Counted from the stretch's first letter, positions 44,764-53,295 are shown. The stretch: DNA of 64,000 nt from Pseudooceanicola pacificus (GCF_009789075.1 NZ_WNXQ01000009.1:62001-126000), one strand, 5' to 3'. Numbers and translations are program-made. The notes: a model not told the origin generated them from the sequence alone.

Positions 44764-45137
44764 GCCGGTCGGGGCGCTGCCAGGGGCCAGGTATCTGACC
44801 GGCGGATGTCTAGCCAGGCTGAGGCGAGGGCGCCAGCGGCGGTTTTGCTCTGCCCCTGAGCCGGGCGGCGTGGGGCGGATCGAACCGATATCGAATTCCG
44901 GCAGGACCTCGATGCCCATCCGCTGCGCCTCTCTTCGCGTCTGCCGCTCTTGTCACTTTCCATGGAGCATATGCGAGGCATTGTACCCCGATCCGGGCCG
45001 GGGTTTGATATCCACCGGTCGAACGGTCATCCAATCCCCGTCGAAGGCGCGCCATGTCGCAGGCCGGGCAAAACCCGTTGGCGCGGGGCGGGGTTTCGTG
45101 GAATAACCCGGGCAACTGGAACCCATGCGAGACCGCC
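44764..45137. other. Intergenic region between hemC and fbp
   Basis: 374 bp with no gene I can support; the minus-strand frame across it reads like a shadow of fbp. A short AT-rich patch around 44950-44995 (CTTTCCATGGAGCATATGCG) may hold the fbp promoter. The in-frame ATG at 45054, with GAAGG upstream, could be an earlier fbp start and would shorten this gap. Confidence 0.35.
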
Positions 45138-46076
45138 ATGCCCGTCATCGAGCCCGACAAGATCCCCGCCGACCTGCTGCCCGTGATCGAGGCGCTCTGC
45201 GCGACAGGCATCGACGTGGCCGCCACCATCGCCCGCGGCCCGCTGGGCCAGTCGCTGGGCGCGGGTGTGGGCGAGAACACCGGCGGCGACCAGCAGAAGG
45301 CGCTGGACGTGATGGCCGACGAGGCATTCGAAAAGGCGCTTGGGCCGGCGGGGGTGAAATACTATGCCTCCGAAGAGCAGGAAAGCGTGCTGACCCTGGG
45401 CGGCGAGAAATTCGCCCTCGCCATCGACCCGCTGGACGGATCCTCGAACATCGACGTCAACGTCTCGATCGGTACGATCTTTTCGGTCTTTCCGGCCGGT
45501 GCCGGGCCCGAGGAAAGCTTCCTGCGCCCCGCATCCGAACAGATCGCGGCGGGCTACATCATCTTCGGGCCGCAATGCGGGCTGGTGGTGACCTTCGGCT
45601 CGGGCACGCTGATGTATGTGCTGGACCCGGCCGACACATGTTTCAAACTGGTCGAGACGGGGCTGTCGATCCCGGCCTCCGCCAAGGAATACGCGATCAA
45701 CGCGGGCTACCGCCGCCACTGGCCGGACTATGTGCGCAGCTATGTCGAACAGGCCGAGGCCGGCAAGGACGGCCCGCGCGGCAAGGATTTCGGCTTTCGC
45801 TGGGTTGCCTCGCTGGTGGCCGAGACGCACCGCATCCTGTCGCGGGGCGGCGTGTTCCTTTACACCGGCGACGCCCGCCCGGCCTATGCCAGGGGGCGGC
45901 TGCGCATGGTCTACGAGGTCGCGCCGATGGCCTTCCTGGTGGAACAGGCCGGGGGCAAGGCGACCAACGGCAAGGATCCGATCCTGTCGCTGAGCGCGAC
46001 CGAGCTGCACCAGAAGATCCCCTTTGTCTTCGGCGCCGCCGAAGAGGTGGATCACGTCGCCGGGCTGCACGGCTGA
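45138..46076 (+). CDS. fbp: Fructose-1,6-bisphosphatase, class I
   Basis: About 312 aa from the ATG at 45138, or 340 aa from an ATG at 45054; the first has a weak and the second a better ribosome-binding site, so the start is uncertain. Class I signatures are clear: YASEEQES (metal Glu), IDPLDGSSNIDVNVSIGTIFSV (metal site), GYRRHWP and the end motif RLRMVYEVAPMAFLVEQAGGKA. It removes the 1-phosphate of fructose-1,6-bisphosphate in gluconeogenesis. rpe follows after 18 nt, so the two probably form a carbon-recycling operon. No Calvin-cycle genes are visible. Confidence 0.92.
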   Translation: MPVIEPDKIPADLLPVIEALCATGIDVAATIARGPLGQSLGAGVGENTGGDQQKALDVMADEAFEKALGPAGVKYYASEEQESVLTLGGEKFALAIDPLDGSSNIDVNVSIGTIFSVFPAGAGPEESFLRPASEQIAAGYIIFGPQCGLVVTFGSGTLMYVLDPADTCFKLVETGLSIPASAKEYAINAGYRRHWPDYVRSYVEQAEAGKDGPRGKDFGFRWVASLVAETHRILSRGGVFLYTGDARPAYARGRLRMVYEVAPMAFLVEQAGGKATNGKDPILSLSATELHQKIPFVFGAAEEVDHVAGLHG

Positions 46077-46094
46077 GCGCGAAGGACCCCGCCC

Positions 46095-46781
46095 ATGAGC
46101 TTTGACCGTTCGCTGAAGATCGCGCCCTCGATCCTGTCCGCAGATTTCGCCGATTTCGGGCGTGAGATCGAGGCGGTGGAGGCGCAGGGGGCCGACTGGA
46201 TCCATGTCGATGTGATGGACGGGCATTTCGTGCCCAACCTCACCTTCGGCCCGCCGCTGGTGAAGGCGATCCGCCGCCACGTGACGACGGTGATGGACGT
46301 GCATCTGATGATCGCGCCGGTCGATCCCTATATCGACGCCTTCGCCGATGCCGGGGCCGACATCCTGACCGCCCATGTCGAGGCCGGGCCGCATATCCAC
46401 CGGACGCTGCAGGCGATCCGGGGCGCGGGGATGAAGGCGGGCGTGGCGCTGAACCCCGGCACCCCCGCCGTGGCGGTGGAGCATGTGCTGGACCTCTGCG
46501 ACCTGGTCTGCGTGATGACGGTGAACCCCGGCTTTGGCGGGCAGAGCTTCATCGACATGACGGCCAAGGTGCGGCGCCTGCGCGAGCTGATCGGCGACCG
46601 GCCGGTGCATGTCGAGATCGACGGCGGGGTCACGCCTGTGACGGCGCCGTCGCTGCGCGCCGCCGGGGCGGATGTGCTGGTGGCGGGATCGGCGGTGTTC
46701 AAGGGCGGGTCGGTCACCGATCCGGCGCCCTATGGCGCGAACATCCGCGCGATCCGGGTGAGCTGCGACACCGAGGTCTGA
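46095..46781 (+). CDS. rpe: Ribulose-phosphate 3-epimerase
   Basis: A 228-aa TIM-barrel enzyme interconverting ribulose-5-phosphate and xylulose-5-phosphate. Motifs: IAPSILSADFADFGREIEAVE, WIHVDVMDGHFVPNLTFGP (metal His and Asp), DVHLMI, VMTVNPGFGGQSFI and VEIDGGVTP (catalytic Asp). GAAGGA precedes the ATG. It is the second gene after fbp. Confidence 0.95.
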   Translation: MSFDRSLKIAPSILSADFADFGREIEAVEAQGADWIHVDVMDGHFVPNLTFGPPLVKAIRRHVTTVMDVHLMIAPVDPYIDAFADAGADILTAHVEAGPHIHRTLQAIRGAGMKAGVALNPGTPAVAVEHVLDLCDLVCVMTVNPGFGGQSFIDMTAKVRRLRELIGDRPVHVEIDGGVTPVTAPSLRAAGADVLVAGSAVFKGGSVTDPAPYGANIRAIRVSCDTEV

Positions 46782-46876
46782 GAGGGGCCGTGCCGCGGCC
46801 TCTTCCCTGCGGCGGGATACGCAAGCTGCGTTGCCTGCGCCCGGCTGGCCAGCGTCATGCGTGGTCTGGCCGGGCA

Positions 46877-46944
46877 GGGGGCTGTCTGCCCCCATCGGGC
46901 CTGCGGCCCGATTCCCCCGAGGATATTTCCGGCCAGAGGAAGGC
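46877..46944 (+). repeat. Structured interspersed repeat, copy 2 (after rpe)
   Basis: Hairpin GGGGGC-TGTCT-GCCCCC (46877-46893), hairpin ATCGGGCC-TGC-GGCCCGAT (46894-46912), then TCCCCCGAGGATATTTCCGG and CCAGAGGAAG. Same layout as the 19214 copy on the opposite strand; the second stem differs in at least three compensating base pairs with an identical TGC loop. The 409-bp gap 46782-47190 holds nothing else I can support as a gene. Confidence 0.8.
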
Positions 46945-47190
46945 AGGGCCGGGCGCGCAGGGGCTGCCGGAGGGCCAATGCTCGGGCCGGTATCCGCTCT
47001 GAGGGCAGGGAGCGCGATGCTCTGGACCGGGTTCCATCATCGGGGGCGCGGGCCGCGTGCAGGGGGATCGGCGGGCCGAGGGTGCTCAATGCCGGCGCGA
47101 CGCAAAGGACCGGCGGCGGCTGCACCGGCGCGGGGGTCATCATCGGCCGGGCGGGCGGCGCGGGTGATCGGGAACGGACCCGCGCCCGGT

Positions 47191-47937
47191 TCAGGCGGAG
47201 GTGTCGCGCGCCACGGTTGCCGCCTGATCCAATGTCTCGTCTTTGGGCCGGGTCGCCGGTCCGGTCAGGCCCCAGACGCCGGGGTTGCGAGGGGAGAGGA
47301 AAATCATCAGGGTGATGATCCCGAAGGCCAGTTCGTAAAGTTCGAACTGCCGCTTGATCGTGATCACGCCCATCAGCAGCGAGGCGATCAGCGCCATCCA
47401 GGCGTGCAGCCCGCGCGGCACCGGCACGGCCAGCAGGCGCACGAAGGCACCGACCCAGCGGACCCGGCCGAAGAGCAGGGGCAGAACCAGCAGGTAGAGC
47501 AGGATGATCGGCGTCAGGGCATTGCCGAAGATCTTCTCGGCCAGGTGCACGTCGCCGATCACGAGGTTGTGCAGGTTCGTCTCGCCCTGGTAGTTGTGCT
47601 GCAGGAAATAGGCGCTCGACTGCCAGTCGAAGATACGCTGCCCCCAGGAGACTTCCTCGCCCGCGGCAAAGAAGAACATCAGGGCATAGAGCCCCGTCAG
47701 CCAGAGATAGTAGCGCGGCTGCCCGTGGGCCGGGGCCTGCAGCGCGCGCCGGGCCAGCACCAGGCAGCCGATGAACAGCAGCACGGCGGTGGCATATTCC
47801 AGCGGTCCGTCCTCGGCCGCGTAGCTGAGGGTGAAGTAATCGGGATCGGTGAACGCGAACCAGACGGAGCTGGCATGCGCCACGATGAAGAGGCTCAGCA
47901 GAAGCAGTTCGGCAATCGGGTGTCTGGAACGGGTCAT
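47191..47937 (-). CDS. Conserved integral membrane protein of unknown function
   Basis: A 248-aa protein with about six to seven hydrophobic segments (for example residues 10-30, 50-65, 80-93, 145-160, 180-195). A polar block between helices, AGEEVSWGQRIFDW, is followed about 10 residues later by NYQGETNLHN. I have seen this EExSWGQR...QGETNLHN pair in bacterial membrane proteins but know of no assigned function. The acidic-aromatic-His pattern hints at a metal or catalytic site at the membrane face. It has its own promoter region and stands alone. The ATG at 47937 was chosen over a TTG two codons upstream. Confidence 0.72.
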   Translation of the reverse strand: MTRSRHPIAELLLLSLFIVAHASSVWFAFTDPDYFTLSYAAEDGPLEYATAVLLFIGCLVLARRALQAPAHGQPRYYLWLTGLYALMFFFAAGEEVSWGQRIFDWQSSAYFLQHNYQGETNLHNLVIGDVHLAEKIFGNALTPIILLYLLVLPLLFGRVRWVGAFVRLLAVPVPRGLHAWMALIASLLMGVITIKRQFELYELAFGIITLMIFLSPRNPGVWGLTGPATRPKDETLDQAATVARDTSA

Positions 47938-47998
47938 CGGCAACTTCCGCTGGTACGAAAGCTGCTACTTAGTGCCGTCATAAACCCATTACACCCCT

Positions 47999-48012
47999 GT
48001 CACATTTGTGAC
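47999..48012. promoter_or_regulatory. GTCACA-TT-TGTGAC inverted repeat
   Basis: A perfect 6-bp inverted repeat with a 2-bp centre, in an AT-rich segment 62 bp upstream of the membrane protein gene at 47937. The half-sites are turned inside-out compared with CRP/FNR (TGTGA-N6-TCACA), so the factor is unknown. Confidence 0.4.
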
Positions 48013-48126
48013 GCTGCGGAATCGGCGAATCCTTGCCGGAACCGGCCCTTTTGGGGGTGTTTGCGATATTCCGGTATACAGATCAGGGACTTGCAGGCCC
48101 GCAGTGTCAGGACCCGGAAATGACAA

Positions 48127-48151
48127 ACCCCCGGGCGGGAGCCACGGGGGT
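48127..48151 (-). terminator. rpsU terminator
   Basis: A 7-bp perfect stem (ACCCCCG / CGGGGGT) with an 11-nt loop, 36 nt past the rpsU stop. On the minus strand the stem is followed by TTGTCATTT, a weak U-rich tract. Confidence 0.6.
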
Positions 48152-48186
48152 CGTCTGAACTTACTGTTCTGTCCGAAGGAAAACCC

Positions 48187-48393
48187 TCAGAGCAGACCTT
48201 CGCGTTGCGCTTTCTTGCGCGCCAGCTTGCGGGCGCGGCGGATCGCTTCGGCCTTCTCGCGCGCTTTCTTCTCGGAGGGTTTCTCGAAATGCTGCTTGAG
48301 CTTCATTTCCCGAAACACGCCTTCGCGCTGGAGCTTTTTCTTCAGGGCGCGGAGCGCCTGATCGACGTTATTGTCGCGAACAGATACCTGCAT
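48187..48393 (-). CDS. rpsU: 30S ribosomal protein S21
   Basis: A 68-aa, very basic protein: [20 protein letters not shown] followed by a helical [14 protein letters not shown] tail. S21 binds the 30S platform near the anti-Shine-Dalgarno region and helps initiation. Length matches alphaproteobacterial S21. It is divergent from the COQ9 gene, an arrangement often seen in Rhodobacterales. Confidence 0.95.
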   Translation of the reverse strand: MQVSVRDNNVDQALRALKKKLQREGVFREMKLKQHFEKPSEKKAREKAEAIRRARKLARKKAQREGLL

Positions 48394-48507
48394 GTGGTTG
48401 TCACCACCTTCCTAGGTTAGAGTTGCAAGAGATTGCAGGAGGTGGCCACATACCAAGCGCCGCCCTGTTTGTCCAGCATGCAGCCGCAGCCCGACGAGGA
48501 GCCCGAG

Positions 48508-49191
48508 ATGACCGATCAGACCGCCCCCGCAGAGCGTATCCTGGACGCCGCCCTGGCCCATGTGCCGTTCGACGGATGGTCCGCCGCAACCCTGACCGCC
48601 GCCGCCGCGGAGGCCGATGTCGCGCCCGCGCTGGCGCGCCTGCTCTACCCGCGCGGCGGGGTCGATCTGGCGCTGGCCTACCACGCGAGGGGCGATGCGG
48701 CGATGGTGGCGCGCCTGCAGGAGGAAGACCTGACCGACATGCGGTTCCGCGACCGGATCGCCGCCGCCGTCCGCTTTCGCATCGAGGCCGCAGGGGATCG
48801 CGAACTGGTGCGCCGGGGCACGACGCTCTTTGCCCTGCCACAGCATGCGGGCGAGGGCGCGCGGGCGATCTGGGGCACGGCCGATCTGATCTGGCGCAGC
48901 CTCGGCGACAGTTCGGACGACATCAACTGGTACACCAAGCGGGCGACCCTGTCGGGTGTCTACGGCTCTGTCGTGCTGTTCTGGCTGGGCGACGATTCCC
49001 CGGCATTCCAGGCGACCTGGGAATTCCTCGACCGCCGCATCGACGATGTGATGCAGATCGAGAAGGTCAAGGCCGACCTGCGCGAGAACCGGCTGGCCTC
49101 GGCCCTGCTGGCCGGGCCGATGGCCCTGCTGGGCCGCATCCGCCCGCCCGCAAGCCGCGCGGCCGGGATGCCGGGCCACGGCGGGGGCTGA
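48508..49191 (+). CDS. coq9: COQ9 family ubiquinone biosynthesis protein
   Basis: A 227-aa protein. The N-terminal half has a TetR-like helix arrangement (AERILDAALAHVPFDGWSAATLTAAAAEADV) without good DNA-contact residues. The C-terminal half matches COQ9: TADLIWRSLGDSSDDINWYTKRATLSGVYGSVVLFWL and FLDRRIDDVMQIEK. COQ9 is a lipid-binding partner of the COQ7 hydroxylase in ubiquinone synthesis. The ATG at 48508 follows GAGGAG; longer in-frame starts were rejected. Automated pipelines may mislabel it a TetR regulator. Confidence 0.88.
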   Translation: MTDQTAPAERILDAALAHVPFDGWSAATLTAAAAEADVAPALARLLYPRGGVDLALAYHARGDAAMVARLQEEDLTDMRFRDRIAAAVRFRIEAAGDRELVRRGTTLFALPQHAGEGARAIWGTADLIWRSLGDSSDDINWYTKRATLSGVYGSVVLFWLGDDSPAFQATWEFLDRRIDDVMQIEKVKADLRENRLASALLAGPMALLGRIRPPASRAAGMPGHGGG

Positions 49192-49318
49192 ACCGGACTG
49201 GGCGGGCCTGCAAGACGGGGCGGGCCTGCAAGATGGGCCGGGGCAGAAAAGCCGGATGCCGGATTGGCATTTCCCGGCGCGCGGTCGATAGTGCGGCCGA
49301 ACCTGGAAGGAGGCCCCT

Positions 49319-50305
49319 ATGTCCGACACGATGCGCGTGGTCGAAATCTCGAAACCCGGCGGACCCGAGGTGCTGGTGCCCGCCACCCGTCCGATGCCCG
49401 TGCCCGGCCCGGGGCAGGTGCTGCTCAAGGTGGCCTTTGCCGGGGTGAACCGCCCCGATGCCGCGCAGCGTGCCGGCACCTACGATCCGCCCAAGGGCGC
49501 AAGCGATCTGCCGGGGCTGGAAGCCTCGGGCGAGGTGGCCGCCGTGGGATCGGGCGTCAGCGGCCTGGCCGTAGGGGACAAGGTCTGCGCCCTGCTGCCC
49601 GGCGGGGGCTATGCCGAATATGCGGTGACGCCGGCGGCCCATTGCCTGCCGGTGCCCCGGGGCATGGGGATGCGCGAGGCCGCCTGCCTGCCCGAGACCT
49701 ATTTTACCGTCTGGACCAATGTCTTCATGCGTGGCCGTCTGCAGGCGGGGGAGACATTCCTGGTGCATGGCGGATCCTCGGGCATCGGAACGACGGCGAT
49801 CCAGCTGGCCAGCGCCATGGGCGCGCGGGTCTTTGCCACGGCCGGATCGGCCGAGAAATGCCGGGTCTGCGAGGAGCTGGGCGCGGAGCGGGCGATCAAT
49901 TACCGCGAGGAGGATTTTGTCGAGGCGCTGAAGGGCGAGGGCGGGATGAACCTGATCCTGGACATGGTGGGCGGCGACTACATCCCGCGCAACATCCGCG
50001 CCCTGGCCGAGGACGGGCGCCTGGTGCAGATCGCCTTCCTCAACGGGCCCAAGGCGGAGCTGAACTTTGCCCTGGTCATGGTGAAACGGCTGACGATCAC
50101 CGGCTCGACCCTGCGGCCCCAGAGCGACCTGGCCAAGGCCGAGATCGCCAGCGCCCTGCGCGAGCGGGTCTGGCCGCTGCTGGATGCCGGGCGGCTGAAG
50201 CCGGTGATGGACAGCGAGTTCCCGCTGGAAGATGCCGCAGGGGCGCATGAGCGGATGGAGAGTTCGGCCCATATCGGGAAGATCGTGCTGGAAGTCGGGG
50301 GCTGA
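49319..50305 (+). CDS. NAD(P)H quinone oxidoreductase (PIG3/QOR-like, zinc-free MDR)
   Basis: A 328-aa medium-chain reductase. It starts MRVVEISKPGGPEVL, has the GVNRPDAAQRAGTYDPPKGASDLPGLE opening, ETYFTVWTNVF, and the cofactor-binding loop VHGGSSGIGTTAIQLA (about residues 143-158). No zinc-ligand cysteines are present. It matches the PIG3-type quinone reductase group that transfers electrons from NADPH to quinones. GGAGG precedes the ATG. It stands alone and ends before a repeat. Confidence 0.88.
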   Translation: MSDTMRVVEISKPGGPEVLVPATRPMPVPGPGQVLLKVAFAGVNRPDAAQRAGTYDPPKGASDLPGLEASGEVAAVGSGVSGLAVGDKVCALLPGGGYAEYAVTPAAHCLPVPRGMGMREAACLPETYFTVWTNVFMRGRLQAGETFLVHGGSSGIGTTAIQLASAMGARVFATAGSAEKCRVCEELGAERAINYREEDFVEALKGEGGMNLILDMVGGDYIPRNIRALAEDGRLVQIAFLNGPKAELNFALVMVKRLTITGSTLRPQSDLAKAEIASALRERVWPLLDAGRLKPVMDSEFPLEDAAGAHERMESSAHIGKIVLEVGG

Positions 50306-50324
50306 GGGCCTGCGGCGGCGGGGG

Positions 50325-50402
50325 TTCGCGGCGGAATTCCACCCGCAAGGGGTGGCCTTCCGCCGCGAAGCCTCCGGCGGGGATATTTATGGCCAGAGGA
50401 AG
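50325..50402 (+). repeat. Structured interspersed repeat, copy 3 (variant)
   Basis: An outer 12-bp perfect inverted repeat TTCGCGGCGGAA (50325-50336) / TTCCGCCGCGAA (50358-50369) encloses an inner stem CCACCC-GCAAG-GGGTGG (50339-50355). The shared tail GGCGGGGATATTTATGGCC and AGAGGAAG follows. It sits between the convergent quinone reductase and RNase T2 genes and may also end transcription. Confidence 0.75.
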
Positions 50403-50449
50403 CGGGGCGGACCGGCCCTGGCTGCGGGTGGCGCGCCCTTGGGGCGGGG

Positions 50450-51091
50450 TCAGTCGATGCGTTCCAGCAGGGCGTCGGTCATGGCGCAGTCGCGCCGCAC
50501 ATCCGCGCCGCAAGGCCGGGGTTCCAGGTCGCGGGTCAGGCAGAGGCGAGCCTCCTGTATGCGGCCGGACTTGCAGGTGATGGTCAGCATGTCGGCGCTC
50601 CAGCCCGGGTTCGCCTCCAGGAAGGCCTGTTCGACCACCTTGGCGGGCAGGGTCACGTCGCGGGCGAGGGTGCGCAGCACCTCGGGGCGGGTGACGCGGT
50701 CCCAGGCGAGGCGGGCGAGGCGGAAGTAGTCGCGCGCGGCGAGGCCGGAGCAGACGCCGTGTTTCTTCCACTGGTACCAGGCCGCGCCGGGGGTGCCCAT
50801 GATATCCTCCATCGCCGCGGTCTCCTGGCGCGAGGGCGGGCGGGCGGCGTTGCGGCAATAGCTGGGATAGCCGTCCTCGAACTGCGGCCAGAGCCCGTGC
50901 AGGACCCAGCCGAAGCGCCGGTCGGGCGCGCATTGGGGCGAGTTGCGCGCCCGTCCTTCCAGCGCGCACCAGGTGGGGGACCAGCTCAGCGCCAGCAGGT
51001 AGTAGTCGAATTCCCCGGCCGGTTCGCCATCGGCCCGCGCGGCGGGGGCGGACAGGACCAGGGCCAGGAGCAGGGGGATCAGCCTGTGCAT
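50450..51091 (-). CDS. Secreted RNase T2 family ribonuclease
   Basis: A 213-aa exported endoribonuclease. Signal peptide of about 20 residues (HRLIPLLLALVLSAPAARA). Both catalytic blocks are present: CAS I GWVLHGLWPQ (His) near residue 63 and CAS II WYQWKKHGVCSG (Glu position replaced by Gln-Trp-Lys-Lys-His, with the Lys and His kept) near residue 107. Several cysteines suit disulfides in the periplasm. The typical CAS II is xEWxKHG; here Gln stands where Glu is usual. The role is probably RNA scavenging or turnover. AGAGAG precedes the ATG at 51091. Confidence 0.85.
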   Translation of the reverse strand: MHRLIPLLLALVLSAPAARADGEPAGEFDYYLLALSWSPTWCALEGRARNSPQCAPDRRFGWVLHGLWPQFEDGYPSYCRNAARPPSRQETAAMEDIMGTPGAAWYQWKKHGVCSGLAARDYFRLARLAWDRVTRPEVLRTLARDVTLPAKVVEQAFLEANPGWSADMLTITCKSGRIQEARLCLTRDLEPRPCGADVRRDCAMTDALLERID

Positions 51092-51245
51092 TCTCTCTTT
51101 CCAACTCGGTTCCGGGCGACTATATAGCCGCCAAGTTCCCCGACAACGGAAACCCGCACCGGAACCCGGTGCCGCCTGGAAACAGGCGACGGGGAAGACT
51201 TGCCGCCCGTCCGGGGCGGCGCAGACGTTTGAAGGAGTGTGCAGG

Positions 51246-51998
51246 ATGAACAAACCGCTCATGGCCAAGGCGACCGCCGTCTGGCTGGTGGACAACACGA
51301 CGCTCAGCTTCAAGCAGATCGCCGATTTCGTCGGCCTGCACGAGCTGGAAGTCCAGGGGATTGCCGATGGCGACGTGGCCGCCGGCGTGAAGGGGTTTGA
51401 CCCGATCACCAACAACCAGCTGACCCAGGACGAGATCGACAAGGCCGAGAAGGACCCGTTTCACAAGCTGAAGCTGAAGTTCAACCCGGCCGCCGTGGGC
51501 GAGGAAAAGCGCCGCGGCCCGCGCTACACCCCGCTGTCCAAGCGGCAGGACCGCCCGGCGGCGATCCTCTGGCTGGTCAAGTTCCACCCCGAGCTGACCG
51601 ATGGCCAGGTCTCCAAGCTGGTGGGCACGACCAAGCCGACGATCCAGTCGATCCGCGAGCGGACCCACTGGAACATCGCCAATATCCAGCCGATCGACCC
51701 GGTCGCCCTGGGCCTGTGCAAGCAGTCGGAACTGGACACCGCCGTGCAGAAGGCCGCCGCCAAGCGCCTGGCCGACGGCGCCGCGATGACCGACGACGAG
51801 CGCCGCAAGCTGCTGTCGACCGAGCAGAGCCTGGGCATGGAAGCCGAGCCGCGCATGCCGACCGCGATCGAGGGGCTGGAGACCTTCTCGCTGTCGGATG
51901 ACGACGAGGACGAGAAGGAAGACAACCTGGTCGACGCCGACAGCTTCTTCAACCTGCCGAATGCGCCGGTTGACGATGACGAGGACGACCAGCCCTGA
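51246..51998 (+). CDS. trcR: Cell-cycle transcriptional regulator TrcR (DUF1013)
   Basis: A 250-aa protein of the alphaproteobacterial DUF1013 family. The N-terminus MAKATAVWLVDNTTLSFKQIADFVGLHELEVQGIADG is an HTH-like region, followed by GFDPITNNQLTQDEI, RRGPRYTPLSKRQDRPAAILWLVKFHPELTD and a very acidic tail (DDDEDEKED, DDDEDD). TrcR is known as an essential regulator in several alphaproteobacteria. GAAGGAG precedes the ATG at 51246 by about 8 nt. It diverges from the RNase T2 gene. Confidence 0.9.
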   Translation: MNKPLMAKATAVWLVDNTTLSFKQIADFVGLHELEVQGIADGDVAAGVKGFDPITNNQLTQDEIDKAEKDPFHKLKLKFNPAAVGEEKRRGPRYTPLSKRQDRPAAILWLVKFHPELTDGQVSKLVGTTKPTIQSIRERTHWNIANIQPIDPVALGLCKQSELDTAVQKAAAKRLADGAAMTDDERRKLLSTEQSLGMEAEPRMPTAIEGLETFSLSDDDEDEKEDNLVDADSFFNLPNAPVDDDEDDQP

Positions 51999-52150
51999 CA
52001 GGGCGGCCCCGCGGGGCAGGATGGCGATACGGGCGGGCGCGGCGCAGGCTGCGCCCGTTTTGCGTTGCGACCCCGGCCGGCGGTGCGGCGAAACGGGCCT
52101 GCGCGCCGCCCCGGCCCGGCGGGCGGGCACCGGACAGGCCCCGCGGGTGG

Positions 52151-52456
52151 TCAGGCCACGCGGGTGCCGGTCCGCTGGGCGTCGAGGTAGAGACGTTCGG
52201 CCCGGGCCGCCGACAGGTCCGCGCTGGCGGTGCGCGGTTGTGGGCGGATCACCAGCGAATCGAATACGGACATGGCGTTGACGGTATCCGGCGGCTCCAC
52301 GGCCCGGCCCGAAAGGCCTGGCCCGGCCACCGGCGGCGGCGTTGCTGTCGGGGTCGCACGCGCGCCGGGCACCACCCCGTTATCTCGCGCGGCGTTGGAC
52401 ATGCGGCAGGCAAGGCAGACATTTGCTTTGGGCACGGAGGTTGTGCAGACAGACAT
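52151..52456 (-). CDS. Hypothetical small protein
   Basis: A 101-aa open frame with a plausible GC-rich third-position bias. The first 20 residues contain three Cys in CTTSVPKANVCLAC; the middle is Pro/Ala/Thr-rich; the end (SVFDSLVIRPQPRTASADLSAARAERLYLDAQRTGTRVA) looks like a folded segment. No membrane helix or known domain. The ribosome-binding site is weak (AGGGTGA). It lies alone between trcR and the ArsR gene. It may be a real lineage-specific gene. Confidence 0.4.
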   Translation of the reverse strand: MSVCTTSVPKANVCLACRMSNAARDNGVVPGARATPTATPPPVAGPGLSGRAVEPPDTVNAMSVFDSLVIRPQPRTASADLSAARAERLYLDAQRTGTRVA

Positions 52457-52542
52457 GGTCGGTCACCCTGTTTCACCCCCGCGATGATGATGAAGCGAGC
52501 TGTGTTGCGATTCCGTTAAGCCGCGACCCCGTCCCGCCCGGT

Positions 52543-53220
52543 TCAGACGGGAAAGGCGCGGGCGAAGTCCGTTTCGCCCCGCGCGGTGACCCGGATCAGC
52601 CGTCCTTCGGCCCGGCGCAGCCAGCCCAGCTCTTGCATCCGGGTCAGCATTGCGCGGCCCAGGCTGCCGGCCAGATGGCTGCGCCGCTCGCTCCAGTCGA
52701 GGCAGGGCAGGCACAGCGGTGTGCGGTGCGACCTGAGCGCCGCGAGGTCGATGCCGAAGGCGCTGACGAAATCCTGTCCGGCGGGCGCCAGGGTCACGCC
52801 GTCCGGGCGCACCTCCAGCAGGCGGCGCGCTGCCATGCTTTCGAACAGGCGCACGCCCATATCCCCGGCCAGGTGGTTGTAACAGACCCGGGCGCGGCGC
52901 AGCTCGGCATCCTTCGGGCCGGTGCGGGTGCGCAGATGGCCCTGTCCGGCGGCCAGCCCTGTCAGAGCCTCCAGCACGGCGGCGACCTCCTCGGAGGCGA
53001 GGGTGACGTATTTGTGCCGTCCCTGGCGGCGGGTCTCGATCAGACCGCCCTCGGCCAGCCGCGCCAGGTGGGTGGAGGCGGTCTGAGCCGTCACCCCGGC
53101 CTCGGCCGCCAGTTCGGTTGCGGTCAGCGCCTTGCCGCTCAGCAGCGCGGTCAGGATGTTGGCGCGCGCCGGATCGCCGATCAGCGCGGCGATGCGGGCA
53201 ATATCCGGGCCTTCCCTCAT
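52543..53220 (-). CDS. ArsR family transcriptional regulator
   Basis: A 225-aa regulator with the ArsR/SmtB winged helix in the N-terminal third (LTATELAAEAGVTAQTASTHLARLAEGGLIETRRQGRHKYV, about residues 31-71). The C-terminal extension of about 140 residues (ARVCYNHLAGDMGVRLFESM, LCLPCLDWSERRSHLAGSLG) is typical of a longer ArsR subgroup. The Cys pair in CLPCLDW could sense metal or redox state, but the canonical CVC site is absent. It is divergent from a NIPSNAP-like gene 75 bp away, its likely target. Confidence 0.85.
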   Translation of the reverse strand: MREGPDIARIAALIGDPARANILTALLSGKALTATELAAEAGVTAQTASTHLARLAEGGLIETRRQGRHKYVTLASEEVAAVLEALTGLAAGQGHLRTRTGPKDAELRRARVCYNHLAGDMGVRLFESMAARRLLEVRPDGVTLAPAGQDFVSAFGIDLAALRSHRTPLCLPCLDWSERRSHLAGSLGRAMLTRMQELGWLRRAEGRLIRVTARGETDFARAFPV

Positions 53221-53295
53221 CCTTCGACCTCCATCGAAGCATCCGTGATGCCAACCGGATTAGACCCCGGGGGCACACCAATCAAGAGGGCACCC

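Noticed and set aside
48508..49191. TetR regulator
   Set aside because: The N-terminus has TetR-like helices, but the C-terminal half is clearly COQ9 and the position beside rpsU fits that family.
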